Shown piece after piece: positions 1 through 7,988 of a stretch of DNA of 7,988 nucleotides (position 1 is its first letter; the number at the start of each line of letters is the position of its first letter). The notes under the pieces were generated by a model, which ran no database searches, had not been told where the DNA came from, and saw only the letters and a list, made by a program, of their open reading frames with translations. A program made the translations under genes and the position numbers. The DNA lies in the NCBI GenBank assembly GCA_903876615.1, contig CAIRAS010000256.1, positions 1 to 7,988 on the forward strand, read 5' to 3'. This stretch comes from an uncultured Holophagaceae bacterium. GTDB lineage: Bacteria; Acidobacteriota; Holophagae; Holophagales; Holophagaceae.

Positions 1-171
1 ACCTCGGGCCTCTCGGGCGACGTGAAGGCCGCCTTCACCCAGCAGATCCCCCTGGGTCGCATGGGCACCCCCGAAGACATCGCCGCCGCCGTGGTCTTCC
101 TCGCCAGCGACGAGGCCAGCTACGTCACTGGCCAGGTCCTGAGTGTCAACGGCGGCTTGCTGATGCCCTAG
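1..171 (+). CDS. fabG: FabG-like 3-oxoacyl-ACP reductase, C-terminal fragment
   Basis: The first 56 codons of frame 1, ending in TAG at 169-171, encode the C-terminus of a classical short-chain dehydrogenase; the 5' part lies outside the window. The stretch [19 protein letters not shown] followed by [18 protein letters not shown] is the conserved tail of FabG-type SDRs: the substrate-loop helix, the [13 protein letters not shown] segment of the tetramer interface, and the terminal NGG. FabG reduces 3-oxoacyl-ACP with NADPH in cytoplasmic fatty-acid elongation. The catalytic Ser-Tyr-Lys and Rossmann glycine motif are not in the window, so another SDR with a FabG-like tail cannot be excluded. 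Its last 26 bases overlap the end of the convergent Ser/Thr kinase gene, and no terminator is visible between the two. Confidence 0.8.
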   Translation, partial: TSGLSGDVKAAFTQQIPLGRMGTPEDIAAAVVFLASDEASYVTGQVLSVNGGLLMP

Positions 172-2977
172 GAGCTGGCGCCACCGCACCCTCGCGCAGA
201 GCGGCCTTCAGCTCCGCCACGATCTCGGGGGCCTGGATCTGGGCGGTGCCTAGGGCCTTGGTGAAGAGCGCCTGGGCCTCCGCGGTGCGACCTTCGCTGC
301 GGGCCAGCCAGGCCTGGGCGCGGAGCAGGTAGGGGGTCTGCTCGCTGGACAGGGCCGGGATGCGCTCCAGCAGGGCGCGGGCCATGCCGCGCCGGCCTTC
401 CCGGGCCAGGCACTCGGCCTCACCCGCGAGACAGTGGGCTTCCATGCCCGCATCTTGCAGTTCCTTGTGGATCACCAGGGACTGCTGGTAGTAGGCGCGG
501 GCTGCTTCATACTTGGCCCCTGCGCGATTCACCTCCGCCAGGTTGTAGAGGGCAAGGGCCTCCAGGGGGCGCAGCTGGGTCTTGCGCGCTTGTCCCAGAA
601 ACTGGCGGTCCAAGTCCTCGGCGCGGGCCAGCTCCCCCCGGGCCTGAGCCACGCTGGCCAGACCCATTAGGGTGTAGGTGAGGCCGTTCTCGTCGCCGTT
701 GGCTTTCCGCAGGAACTCGGCTTTCCGGTAGAAGCCCTCCGCCCGGTCGAGGGACCCGTCCTGGGCCAGGGCCAGGTCACCGAGGTTGTTGAGGAGGAAG
801 GACTCGCCCCACTTGTCACCGTAGGACTGGACGATCTTCAGGGCCTCGAGGTAGCGGGCCTCAGCACCGGCCAGGTTGCCGCGCTCCCGGTCGACCACGG
901 CCAGGTTGTTGATGGCGCGGGTGGCGCTGTGTTTGTCGCCGACGCTCTCGAACAGGGCCAGGGCCTGTCGATACTCGGCCTCGGCCTCGGGGACCTTGTG
1001 GCGCCGCTGGAGGGTGGTGCCGAGGGTCGCGTGGACCCCGGCCTCGAAGGCCGTCTCGCCCAGTTCATGGGCCAGCTGCAGGGCCTCCTTGGCGGTGCGG
1101 TCCGAGCTCTCCCACTGGCCCCGATCACCCAGGCGGATGGCCAGGTAGTGCAGGGCCTTCATCTCGTAGATGCGGTTGCCCTGGGCGCGGGCGGACCAGC
1201 GGGCCCACTGGTAGACGGGCTCCGCCGGAGCCTCGGCCAGACGGCTGAGGCAGCGGGCGTAGCCCAGCACGGCCGGGGCGTAGTCCGGCGCAGCCTGCAC
1301 GGCAGCCTGGAAGGCCGGGGCGGCGTCCTTGAACTCCCCCCGGTCCATGAGGTCGGTGGCTCTCGCATAGGCGTCCAGTGCCACGGCCGGGATCTCCGGG
1401 AGGGTTCGGGCGTGAGAGGAGGAGTAGGGCGCCACCGCCTTCAGCAGGGCACTCGCGAGACTCCGGGCCAGGGGTAGGGCAACCGCAGTCCGCTCGCCCA
1501 CCTCACGGGTCTCGCCGGCATGGCGGATCTTGCCGCTTGCGTCGCTCAGCTCGTAGGCCAGCACGAGGCTGTTGCCAGTGCCCTTGGTCAGGGTCCCGGT
1601 CAGCAGAAGCTGGGTGCCCAGCGCACCGGCCAGCCGGGCTCGGTCCTCGGTGCGAAGGGGGCCGTTGACGGAAAGGCGCATGGCCTTCCGTGCCCGGGCG
1701 ACACTCTCGAGATCCAGGGGAGCCAGTTTGGGGTGGTCCCGCAGCGCGCTCTCCAGCATCTCGGGCAGGATGAGCCGAGTGGTGGAGTCCAGGCGCGGGT
1801 CGCCGGTGTTGTTGGTGAAAGGCAGCACGGCCAGACGGGCGGGCCGGTGGCGGGTGAGGTCGGGGATGATGCCCCGGCCCAGGAACAGGTTCACGCCCCC
1901 GGCGAGGAGCAGGGCGCCCCCCACGGCCAGGGCGGTCCACCGCAAGGCCCGGCGGGGACGCGCGAGGTGACCCAGAGTCTCGGCCACCTTGGCGGCGGTG
2001 GGGCGCTTGAAGGGATGGGTCTCCAGCATGGCCTTGAGCAGATCCGCCGTGCCGGAGGGCAGGCCGCGGACCTTCAGGTTGCGGCGTGCGCCATCGAGAA
2101 TGGCGCGCATCCGGGCCCGGCCCTCGCCGGGGTAGGGATGCTCGTCGGCCAGCAGCTCCCAGGCGAGGATGCCCAGGGCGAACACATCGCTGGCGGGGCC
2201 GACGGCCTGGCCCTGGATCTGTTCGGGGGAGGCGTAGCTCGGGCTGCCCATGAAGGTCCCGGCCCGGGTGATGCGGTCCCAGGCTTGGGGGCTGGGCTTG
2301 TCCCGGGATCCCGACTCCGTCCGGTTCACCGCCGTCACTTCCTGGTCCAGCACCTGCTGCCGCTCAGCCTCTTCGAGAAGCTGGAGGGTGGCCGGGCTGG
2401 GTCCCGAGAAGGTGGGCAGCGGACGCTCCAGCTGCGCCAGGGGACTCAGGAGCCGCGCCAGGCCGAAGTCCAGCACCTTCACCTGGAGGTCATGGCTGTC
2501 CCGGTCCTCGGCGACCATGATGTTCCGGGGTTTGAGGTCGCGGTGGACGATGCCCTTGCTGTGGGCCGCCGCCAGCCCCAGGGAGGCGAAGCGGAGCACC
2601 TGCAGCTTCTGGTGGTTGGAGAGGGAGCCGGCGACCTGGTCGAGGGTCTGCCCCTCCACCAGCTCCATGGCGATATAGGATCCCCCGGGCTCGTCCACGA
2701 GCTCGTGGACCTGGCAGACATTGGGGTGGTTCAGCTGGGCCAGGGCCAGGGCCTCCCGGCGGAAGCGCTCGGCCGCGCCGGGCTCGCTGAGTTCGCCGGG
2801 CCGCAGGGCCTTCAAGGCCACGCTGCGCTCCAGCGACGGATCCCAGGCGCGATAGACCTCGCCCATGCCGCCGGTGCCGATGAGCGCCTCCACCTGGAAG
2901 CGTCCCACCCGGGTCAGCGGGTCCAGGATGGGCCGCTCCGGGGGGGGAGGGGCTTCCGGCGGAAGATCATGGGGCAT
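146..2977 (-). CDS. Transmembrane Ser/Thr protein kinase with TolB-like domain and TPR repeats
   Basis: 943 residues. A PknB-type kinase domain spans about 25-335: glycine loop GTGGMGEV (34-41), ATP lysine K56, helix-C E75, catalytic HRDLKPRN with D147, K149 and N152, DFG D170, the SPE motif ending at E252, and SDVFALG at 263-269. All key residues are present, so it should be active. A single hydrophobic segment lies at about 346-367. With no signal peptide, the kinase should be cytoplasmic and the rest extracytoplasmic. Residues 380-515, starting [17 protein letters not shown], resemble the TolB/FlgO-like region seen before TPRs in bacterial kinases and cyclases. Residues 530-915 are helical TPR-like repeats with a period near 40 (GD at 680, 720, 761). 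The 74 residues from DFG to the GSPSYASPE segment are unusually long. ATG at 2977 is chosen because the kinase fold begins near residue 24 and the next Met (38) is inside the glycine loop; no good Shine-Dalgarno is visible. The substrate is unknown. The gene lies 156 bp downstream of the histidine kinase. Confidence 0.93.
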   Translation of the reverse strand: MPHDLPPEAPPPPERPILDPLTRVGRFQVEALIGTGGMGEVYRAWDPSLERSVALKALRPGELSEPGAAERFRREALALAQLNHPNVCQVHELVDEPGGSYIAMELVEGQTLDQVAGSLSNHQKLQVLRFASLGLAAAHSKGIVHRDLKPRNIMVAEDRDSHDLQVKVLDFGLARLLSPLAQLERPLPTFSGPSPATLQLLEEAERQQVLDQEVTAVNRTESGSRDKPSPQAWDRITRAGTFMGSPSYASPEQIQGQAVGPASDVFALGILAWELLADEHPYPGEGRARMRAILDGARRNLKVRGLPSGTADLLKAMLETHPFKRPTAAKVAETLGHLARPRRALRWTALAVGGALLLAGGVNLFLGRGIIPDLTRHRPARLAVLPFTNNTGDPRLDSTTRLILPEMLESALRDHPKLAPLDLESVARARKAMRLSVNGPLRTEDRARLAGALGTQLLLTGTLTKGTGNSLVLAYELSDASGKIRHAGETREVGERTAVALPLARSLASALLKAVAPYSSSHARTLPEIPAVALDAYARATDLMDRGEFKDAAPAFQAAVQAAPDYAPAVLGYARCLSRLAEAPAEPVYQWARWSARAQGNRIYEMKALHYLAIRLGDRGQWESSDRTAKEALQLAHELGETAFEAGVHATLGTTLQRRHKVPEAEAEYRQALALFESVGDKHSATRAINNLAVVDRERGNLAGAEARYLEALKIVQSYGDKWGESFLLNNLGDLALAQDGSLDRAEGFYRKAEFLRKANGDENGLTYTLMGLASVAQARGELARAEDLDRQFLGQARKTQLRPLEALALYNLAEVNRAGAKYEAARAYYQQSLVIHKELQDAGMEAHCLAGEAECLAREGRRGMARALLERIPALSSEQTPYLLRAQAWLARSEGRTAEAQALFTKALGTAQIQAPEIVAELKAALREGAVAPAPRASASRR

Positions 2978-2998
2978 TTGGCACCAGTTGGATTATTT

Positions 2999-3004
2999 AT
3001 TTTA
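2999..3004 (-). promoter_or_regulatory. Possible -10 element for the Ser/Thr kinase
   Basis: Read on the minus strand, TAAAAT sits in the most AT-rich patch of the window (GGTAAAATAAATAAT), about 21 bases upstream of the kinase ATG. Transcription would start near 2992 and give a leader of roughly 15 bases that contains only one arm of the 13-bp inverted repeat. No convincing -35 hexamer lies 16-19 bp upstream; that position falls inside a hairpin. This is a weak prediction. Confidence 0.3.
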
Positions 3005-3013
3005 CCACAAGGT

Positions 3014-3045
3014 AGGCCAAGCCCCTCCGGAAGGGTTCTTGGCCT
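3014..3045. terminator. Strong hairpin between the kinase genes, possible terminator
   Basis: AGGCCAAG (3014-3021) pairs perfectly with CTTGGCCT (3038-3045). Inside it, CCCT (3023-3026) pairs with AGGG (3032-3035) around a CCGGA loop, leaving a 1/2-base internal bulge. This 12-pair GC-rich stem could end transcripts from the histidine kinase gene or act as a leader structure of the Ser/Thr kinase. Neither strand has a good U-run directly after the stem (minus strand continues ACCTTGTGG), so a classical intrinsic terminator is not certain. Confidence 0.45.
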
Positions 3046-3094
3046 GATTCACCTATTTCTTTGCTTGGTTAGGCGCGGCTCCAGGAACTGGTGC

Positions 3095-3133
3095 CAAAAC
3101 CCCAGGACCCCACGCGGCGGACGTCGGGTTTTG
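3095..3133 (-). terminator. Possible weak terminator just after the histidine kinase stop
   Basis: CAAAACCC (3095-3102) and GGGTTTTG (3126-3133) are perfect 8-bp complements starting one base past the TAA of the histidine kinase gene. On the minus strand the second arm carries a TTTT run. The loop is 23 bases and only three pairs are G-C, so the stem is weak. Its distal arm shares 3095-3098 with the 13-bp inverted repeat, so the two pairings exclude each other. Confidence 0.35.
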
Positions 3134-5728
<2,595 letters not shown>

Positions 5729-5779
5729 ACCCCTGCCTAGTCCTCTATCGACCCGGGCCGGGGCTGGGCTGAGATTTGG

Positions 5780-7090
5780 TCAGTCCAGGCGGGCCTTGCG
5801 CTCACCGTCCTGCCAGCGCAGCCGGAGGCCGGCGCCGGAGGGCAGGGCAGCAGCCCGGGTCACGGGGCGTCCCTCCGGGTCCAGGGCCAGCACGAAGCCC
5901 CGCTGCAGCGGGCCCGTGGGATCCAGGCCCTGGAGCCGCTGAGCCAGCACGGCCAGGCGCTGGTCCCGGCGCTGGAGGCTCCGGAGGGTGGCCGGAGCCA
6001 GGCGGCGCTGGGCCTCGCGCACCCGGGGCAGGTCCGCCTCCCGGGCCACGAGGGCACCGGCATGGCGCAGCCGCTGCCGCAGGAGGGCCGCCCGGGTGGC
6101 GGCCTCGTCCAGGTGGCGGCTGGGGTGGGCCAGGGCCAGACGCTGGCCGAGGCCCGCGAGGCGCAGCGTCGGCTGCGCCAGGGGCTCGACCCGCTGCAGA
6201 CCCTGGTCCACCAGCAGGTTGAGGGTCGTCTCCAGCCCCCGCAGGCGCCACTGCGTCTTGGCGAGGAGGGCCTCGCCGCGCCGGCGCAGGTCCGCCGCCA
6301 GGGCCTGCCGGTCCGGGGTGGCCAGCTCGGCGGCCTGGCTGGGCGTGGCCGCCCGCCGGTCCGCCGCCAGGTCCACCAGGGTCGTATCGATCTCGTGGCC
6401 CACGCCGGTGATGACGGGGAGCCGGCAGTCCGCCACGGCCCGCACCAGGGCCGGATCGTTGAAGGCCCACAGGTCCTCCAGGCTGCCGCCGCCCCGCACC
6501 AGCAGGATTGCCTCACAACCCCAGTGGGGATCCTGCAGCTCCTGCAGGGCCAGCAGCGTCTCGGGCACGCAGCGCTCGCCCTGGGCCGCGGCGGGGGCGA
6601 TGAGCAGGTGGATCCCCGGGGCGCGGCGGGTGGTCACCTCCAGCACATCCCGCAAGGCGGCGCCGCCCAGGGCGGCCACCACGCCGAGCTTGCGCGGGAA
6701 GCGGGGCAGGGGGCGCTTCGGCCGGTCAAAGAACCCCTGGGCGCGAAGGTCTGCTTCCAGCTGGCGCAGCCGGGCCTGGAGATCCCCTACGCCAGCGGGC
6801 TCGCAGTGGGTGACGATCAGCTTCAGGCTGCCACCGGGCACATAGAGGTCCAGGCTGCCCTTGAGCACCACCCGCTGGCCGTCCGCCGGGCGCTGGGGGA
6901 GGAACCGCTGCGCGCTGGCCCAGACCGCGCACCCGATGGCGGCACCTTCCTCCTTGAGGGTGAAGTACCAATGCTTGCCCGAGACCTTGAAGTTCGAGAC
7001 CTCCCCCACCACGCAGACCGCCGAGAAGGGGGGTTCGATGCGGGTCTTCACCTGCTCGAGCAGGCGCTTGACGGAAAGGGGTACGTCCAT
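5780..7090 (-). CDS. xseA: Exodeoxyribonuclease VII large subunit
   Basis: 436 residues from the chosen start, within the usual 400-460 range. XseA with the small subunit XseB degrades single-stranded DNA from both ends in the cytoplasm, in repair and recombination. An OB-fold (about 1-100) contains VVGEVSNFKVSGKHWYFTLK. The catalytic domain follows from about 125 and has the family signatures RGGGSLEDLWAFND (199-212) and GVGHEIDTTLVDLAADRR (229-246), then TPSQAAEL. A long Arg/Leu-rich helical stalk spans about 260-385, and the C-terminal LQRGFVLALDPEG matches the family end. The frame stays open upstream to an ATG at 7231, but the extra 47 residues look non-coding and family members start just before the OB-fold. 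The start is therefore at 7090 (MDVPLS) or three codons earlier at 7099; neither has a clear Shine-Dalgarno. xseB is not adjacent. The start codon overlaps that of a possible divergent small gene. Confidence 0.96.
   Translation of the reverse strand: MDVPLSVKRLLEQVKTRIEPPFSAVCVVGEVSNFKVSGKHWYFTLKEEGAAIGCAVWASAQRFLPQRPADGQRVVLKGSLDLYVPGGSLKLIVTHCEPAGVGDLQARLRQLEADLRAQGFFDRPKRPLPRFPRKLGVVAALGGAALRDVLEVTTRRAPGIHLLIAPAAAQGERCVPETLLALQELQDPHWGCEAILLVRGGGSLEDLWAFNDPALVRAVADCRLPVITGVGHEIDTTLVDLAADRRAATPSQAAELATPDRQALAADLRRRGEALLAKTQWRLRGLETTLNLLVDQGLQRVEPLAQPTLRLAGLGQRLALAHPSRHLDEAATRAALLRQRLRHAGALVAREADLPRVREAQRRLAPATLRSLQRRDQRLAVLAQRLQGLDPTGPLQRGFVLALDPEGRPVTRAAALPSGAGLRLRWQDGERKARLD
7076..7081 (+). 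promoter_or_regulatory. Shine-Dalgarno-like site for the small ORF
   Basis: AAGGGG (within GGAAAGGGG) ends 7 bases before the ATG at 7089, an ideal spacing. It lies inside the first codons of xseA read on the other strand, so it could be chance. It is the main reason for choosing 7089 rather than the in-frame ATG at 7098, which lacks such a site. Confidence 0.35.
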
Positions 7091-7202
7091 GGCCCGCATG
7101 ATCGCATGGTCGGAAGGCGGCATCGAAGAGGTGCTCAAGCGCCTGGCAGAGAAGCCCATGCAGCTGCCCAAGCGCCCGGCGGATCCCGTCAAGACCAAAT
7201 AG
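7089..7202 (+). CDS. Possible small protein gene of 37 codons, unknown function
   Basis: A short + frame runs from ATG at 7089 to TAG at 7200-7202. The peptide begins MARMIAWSEGG, continues with a charged amphipathic stretch IEEVLKRLAEKPM, and ends Lys/Pro-rich (KRPADPVKTK). It would be basic and soluble, with no signal peptide or membrane segment. Nearly every codon after the first ten is a preferred GC-ending one (GAG, GTG, CTC, AAG, CGC, CTG, CCC, CAG), like the real genes here. The opposite frame over the same bases uses TTG, AGG and mixed codons and gives a Ser/Arg-rich string. A Shine-Dalgarno-like AAGGGG precedes it. The start lies on the CCATGG palindrome that also provides the xseA start on the other strand. 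I do not recognise the protein. It could instead be the remnant 3' end of a lost gene, or a chance frame. Confidence 0.45.
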   Translation: MARMIAWSEGGIEEVLKRLAEKPMQLPKRPADPVKTK

Positions 7203-7227
7203 GCCGAATAATTGCGCCGGGAAAATC

Positions 7228-7245
7228 CCATCTGTTTATAGATGG
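7228..7245. repeat. Inverted repeat CCATCT-N6-AGATGG, possible operator
   Basis: CCATCT (7228-7233) and AGATGG (7240-7245) are perfect 6-bp complements around GTTTAT. The 18-bp dyad with an AT-rich centre overlaps the TATAGA and TATAAA promoter-like hexamers. The size would suit a dimeric repressor such as a GntR-type regulator, the class that often controls lactate uptake genes. No regulator gene is in the window, so this is inference. No T-run follows, so a terminator is unlikely. Confidence 0.35.
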
Positions 7246-7275
7246 TGTATGGGTCGTCTAAGCAGTTGGAAGAAA

Positions 7276-7290
7276 CATCGTTTTCCGATG
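7276..7290. repeat. Short inverted repeat CATCG-N5-CGATG
   Basis: CATCG (7276-7280) and CGATG (7286-7290) flank TTTTC and are followed on the + strand by CATTTTACC. It could be a weak hairpin with a poor T-tail, or half of an operator. The stem is only five pairs, so chance is quite possible. Confidence 0.2.
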
Positions 7291-7323
7291 CATTTTACCG
7301 CTGTGCATGGATCCCCGCCCTGC

Positions 7324-7340
7324 TAACGTCTCCTTCGTTA
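7324..7340 (+). promoter_or_regulatory. Small hairpin directly upstream of the lctP ribosome site
   Basis: TAACG (7324-7328) and CGTTA (7336-7340) pair around TCTCCTT. The loop contains CTCC, complementary to GGAG of the Shine-Dalgarno that begins five bases downstream of the stem. A loop-to-ribosome-site contact could modulate translation, but a five-pair stem is weak. Confidence 0.25.
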
Positions 7341-7344
7341 ACCT

Positions 7345-7349
7345 GGAGG
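7345..7349 (+). promoter_or_regulatory. Ribosome binding site of lctP
   Basis: GGAGG with a 6-base gap (TAGACA) to the ATG at 7356 is a near-ideal Shine-Dalgarno and fixes the permease start. It is the strongest ribosome site in the window. Confidence 0.85.
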
Positions 7350-7355
7350 TAGACA

Positions 7356-7988
7356 ATGCATCTCGGTGCCCTCGCTGCAACACTTCCGCTGATCGTGCTC
7401 CTGATCGGCATCCCGATTCTGATGAAACCGGCCGCCAAGGTGGCTCCAGTGGCTTGGCTGGTGACGGTCCTCACGGCCATCTTGGTCTTCCACTTCCCGA
7501 CCAAGGTGACGCTGCTGGCGGCCCTCCAGGGCGGCCTCACGGGCCTCTTCCCGATCATGTACATCCCCTTCGGCGCCCTGGTGGTCTACAACGTCCTCAA
7601 GGTCACGGGCTGGATGGACAAGATGCAGGGGGCCATGGCCAGCCTCACTGTGGATCGCCGCGCCCAGGCCCTCCTCATCGCCTTCGGCTTCGGCGCCTTC
7701 CTGGAGGGCATCTGTGGCTTCGGCGCACCGGTGGCCATCCCCGCCAGCATCCTCATCGGCTTGGGCTACAACCCGATGATGGCGGCCCTGGTCTGCCTCG
7801 TGGCCAACACGGGCCCCGTGCCCTTCGGCTCCCTGGCCATTCCCACCGTGACCCTGGCCAAGACCACGGGCCTGGACATCATGAAGCTCTCCCAGATGAC
7901 CGGCCGCTTCATGGCGCCGCTGGCGCTGATCATGGCCTTCGCCACGGTCTATGCCATGTCCAAGAGCAAGGGCCTCAAGGGCGCCATC
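7356..7988 (+). CDS. lctP: L-lactate permease (LctP/LldP family), N-terminal part, truncated by window end
   Basis: The first 211 codons are open to the window end; the family is usually about 530-570 residues, so roughly 40 percent is present. LctP proteins are inner-membrane carriers that import L-lactate, D-lactate or glycolate with protons. Hydrophobic segments appear at about 5-23, 30-47, 60-81, 104-118, 122-138, 142-165 and 185-201. The family signature FGAFLEGICGFGAPVAIP (112-129) is followed by ILIGLGYNP (132-140). ANTGPVPFGSLAIP (150-163) corresponds to the conserved NTAPVAFG region. The start is set by the GGAGG site 6 bases upstream and by the hydrophobic first helix directly after it. 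Codon use is strongly GC-ending like its neighbours, with no sign of recent transfer. Substrate choice between lactate and glycolate cannot be decided from this fragment. Lactate dehydrogenase genes might lie downstream, outside the window. Confidence 0.93.
   Translation, partial: MHLGALAATLPLIVLLIGIPILMKPAAKVAPVAWLVTVLTAILVFHFPTKVTLLAALQGGLTGLFPIMYIPFGALVVYNVLKVTGWMDKMQGAMASLTVDRRAQALLIAFGFGAFLEGICGFGAPVAIPASILIGLGYNPMMAALVCLVANTGPVPFGSLAIPTVTLAKTTGLDIMKLSQMTGRFMAPLALIMAFATVYAMSKSKGLKGAI

Larger units (their letters stand above)
2977..3098. repeat. 13-bp perfect inverted repeat flanking the Ser/Thr kinase leader
   Basis: TTTGGCACCAGTT at 2977-2989 is matched by its exact reverse complement AACTGGTGCCAAA at 3086-3098, with 96 bp between the arms. 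The match does not extend in either direction. On the minus strand, the arm nearest the kinase ends on the A of the kinase ATG. In a transcript running through from the histidine kinase gene, the two arms could pair and hide the start region. Alternatively each arm is a site for a DNA-binding protein. The repeat is seen directly; its role is inferred. Confidence 0.6.
7203..7355 (+). promoter_or_regulatory. Leader and promoter region of the lactate permease gene
   Basis: This 153-bp AT-richer gap lies between the small ORF (or the xseA start) and lctP and must carry the permease control signals, and probably the xseA promoter in the other direction. Weak candidates are TTGCGC (7212-7217) with TATAGA (7237-7242) on the + strand, at a long 19-bp spacing, and TATAAA (7235-7240) read on the minus strand for xseA. 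Neither is convincing. Three short inverted repeats are listed separately, and GGGA/TCCC (7219-7222/7226-7229) overlaps the first of them. Confidence 0.5.

Noticed and set aside
2979..2994. Sigma-54-like promoter in TTGGCACCAGTTGG
   Set aside because: The TGGCAC half fits the -24 box, but the GC of the -12 box is missing at the right spacing on either arm of the repeat.
2977..3098. Miniature transposable element bounded by the 13-bp inverted repeat
   Set aside because: No target-site duplication is visible outside the arms and there is only one copy in the window; a genome-wide copy search would be needed to revive it.
7091..7231. 47-residue N-terminal extension of XseA
   Set aside because: XseA families begin just before the OB-fold; the extension is Ser/Arg-rich with unfavoured codons, and the opposite strand looks more coding.
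6062..7261. 399-codon open frame on the + strand
   Set aside because: Antisense to xseA, which carries all family signatures; the Gln/Gly/Arg-rich translation is a shadow.
7295..7564. 89-codon open frame on the minus strand
   Set aside because: Antisense to lctP, which has a perfect ribosome site and family motifs.

Overview
The window is GC-rich DNA from a Gram-negative-type bacterium. A Ser/Thr kinase fused to a TolB-like and TPR output region, a hybrid histidine kinase with a built-in solute-binding domain, and a lactate-permease-family transporter together suggest Acidobacteriota (Holophaga/Geothrix-like). That is an inference from gene types and codon use; there is no rRNA or other marker gene to prove it. 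Deltaproteobacteria/Myxococcota would be the main alternative.

Layout. Positions 1-171 (+) hold the 3' end of a FabG-like short-chain dehydrogenase. Its last 26 bases overlap the 3' end of a convergent gene for a 943-residue transmembrane Ser/Thr protein kinase (146-2977, -). A 156-bp AT-richer intergenic segment rich in inverted repeats (2978-3133) separates it from an 864-residue hybrid sensor histidine kinase (3134-5728, -). After 51 bp comes xseA, the large subunit of exodeoxyribonuclease VII (5780-7090, -). The three minus-strand genes read in the order xseA, histidine kinase, Ser/Thr kinase and may be partly co-transcribed.

On the + strand, a possible 37-codon gene (7089-7202) begins on the same CCATGG palindrome that supplies the xseA start. 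A 153-bp leader with several small inverted repeats then precedes the 5' part of an LctP-family L-lactate permease gene (7356 to the window end, truncated).

How they fit together. The two kinases are membrane-spanning signal proteins. The histidine kinase probably senses an amino-acid-like or other small solute in the periplasm, while the Ser/Thr kinase has its kinase domain inside and a TolB-like plus TPR region outside. They may be functionally coupled, but only adjacency supports that. xseA and fabG are housekeeping genes. I see no CRISPR array, tRNA, rRNA, insertion sequence or obvious defence or biosynthetic system. The most unusual features are the interlocking inverted repeats at the Ser/Thr kinase start, the start-codon-sharing small ORF, and the long insertion in the kinase activation segment.
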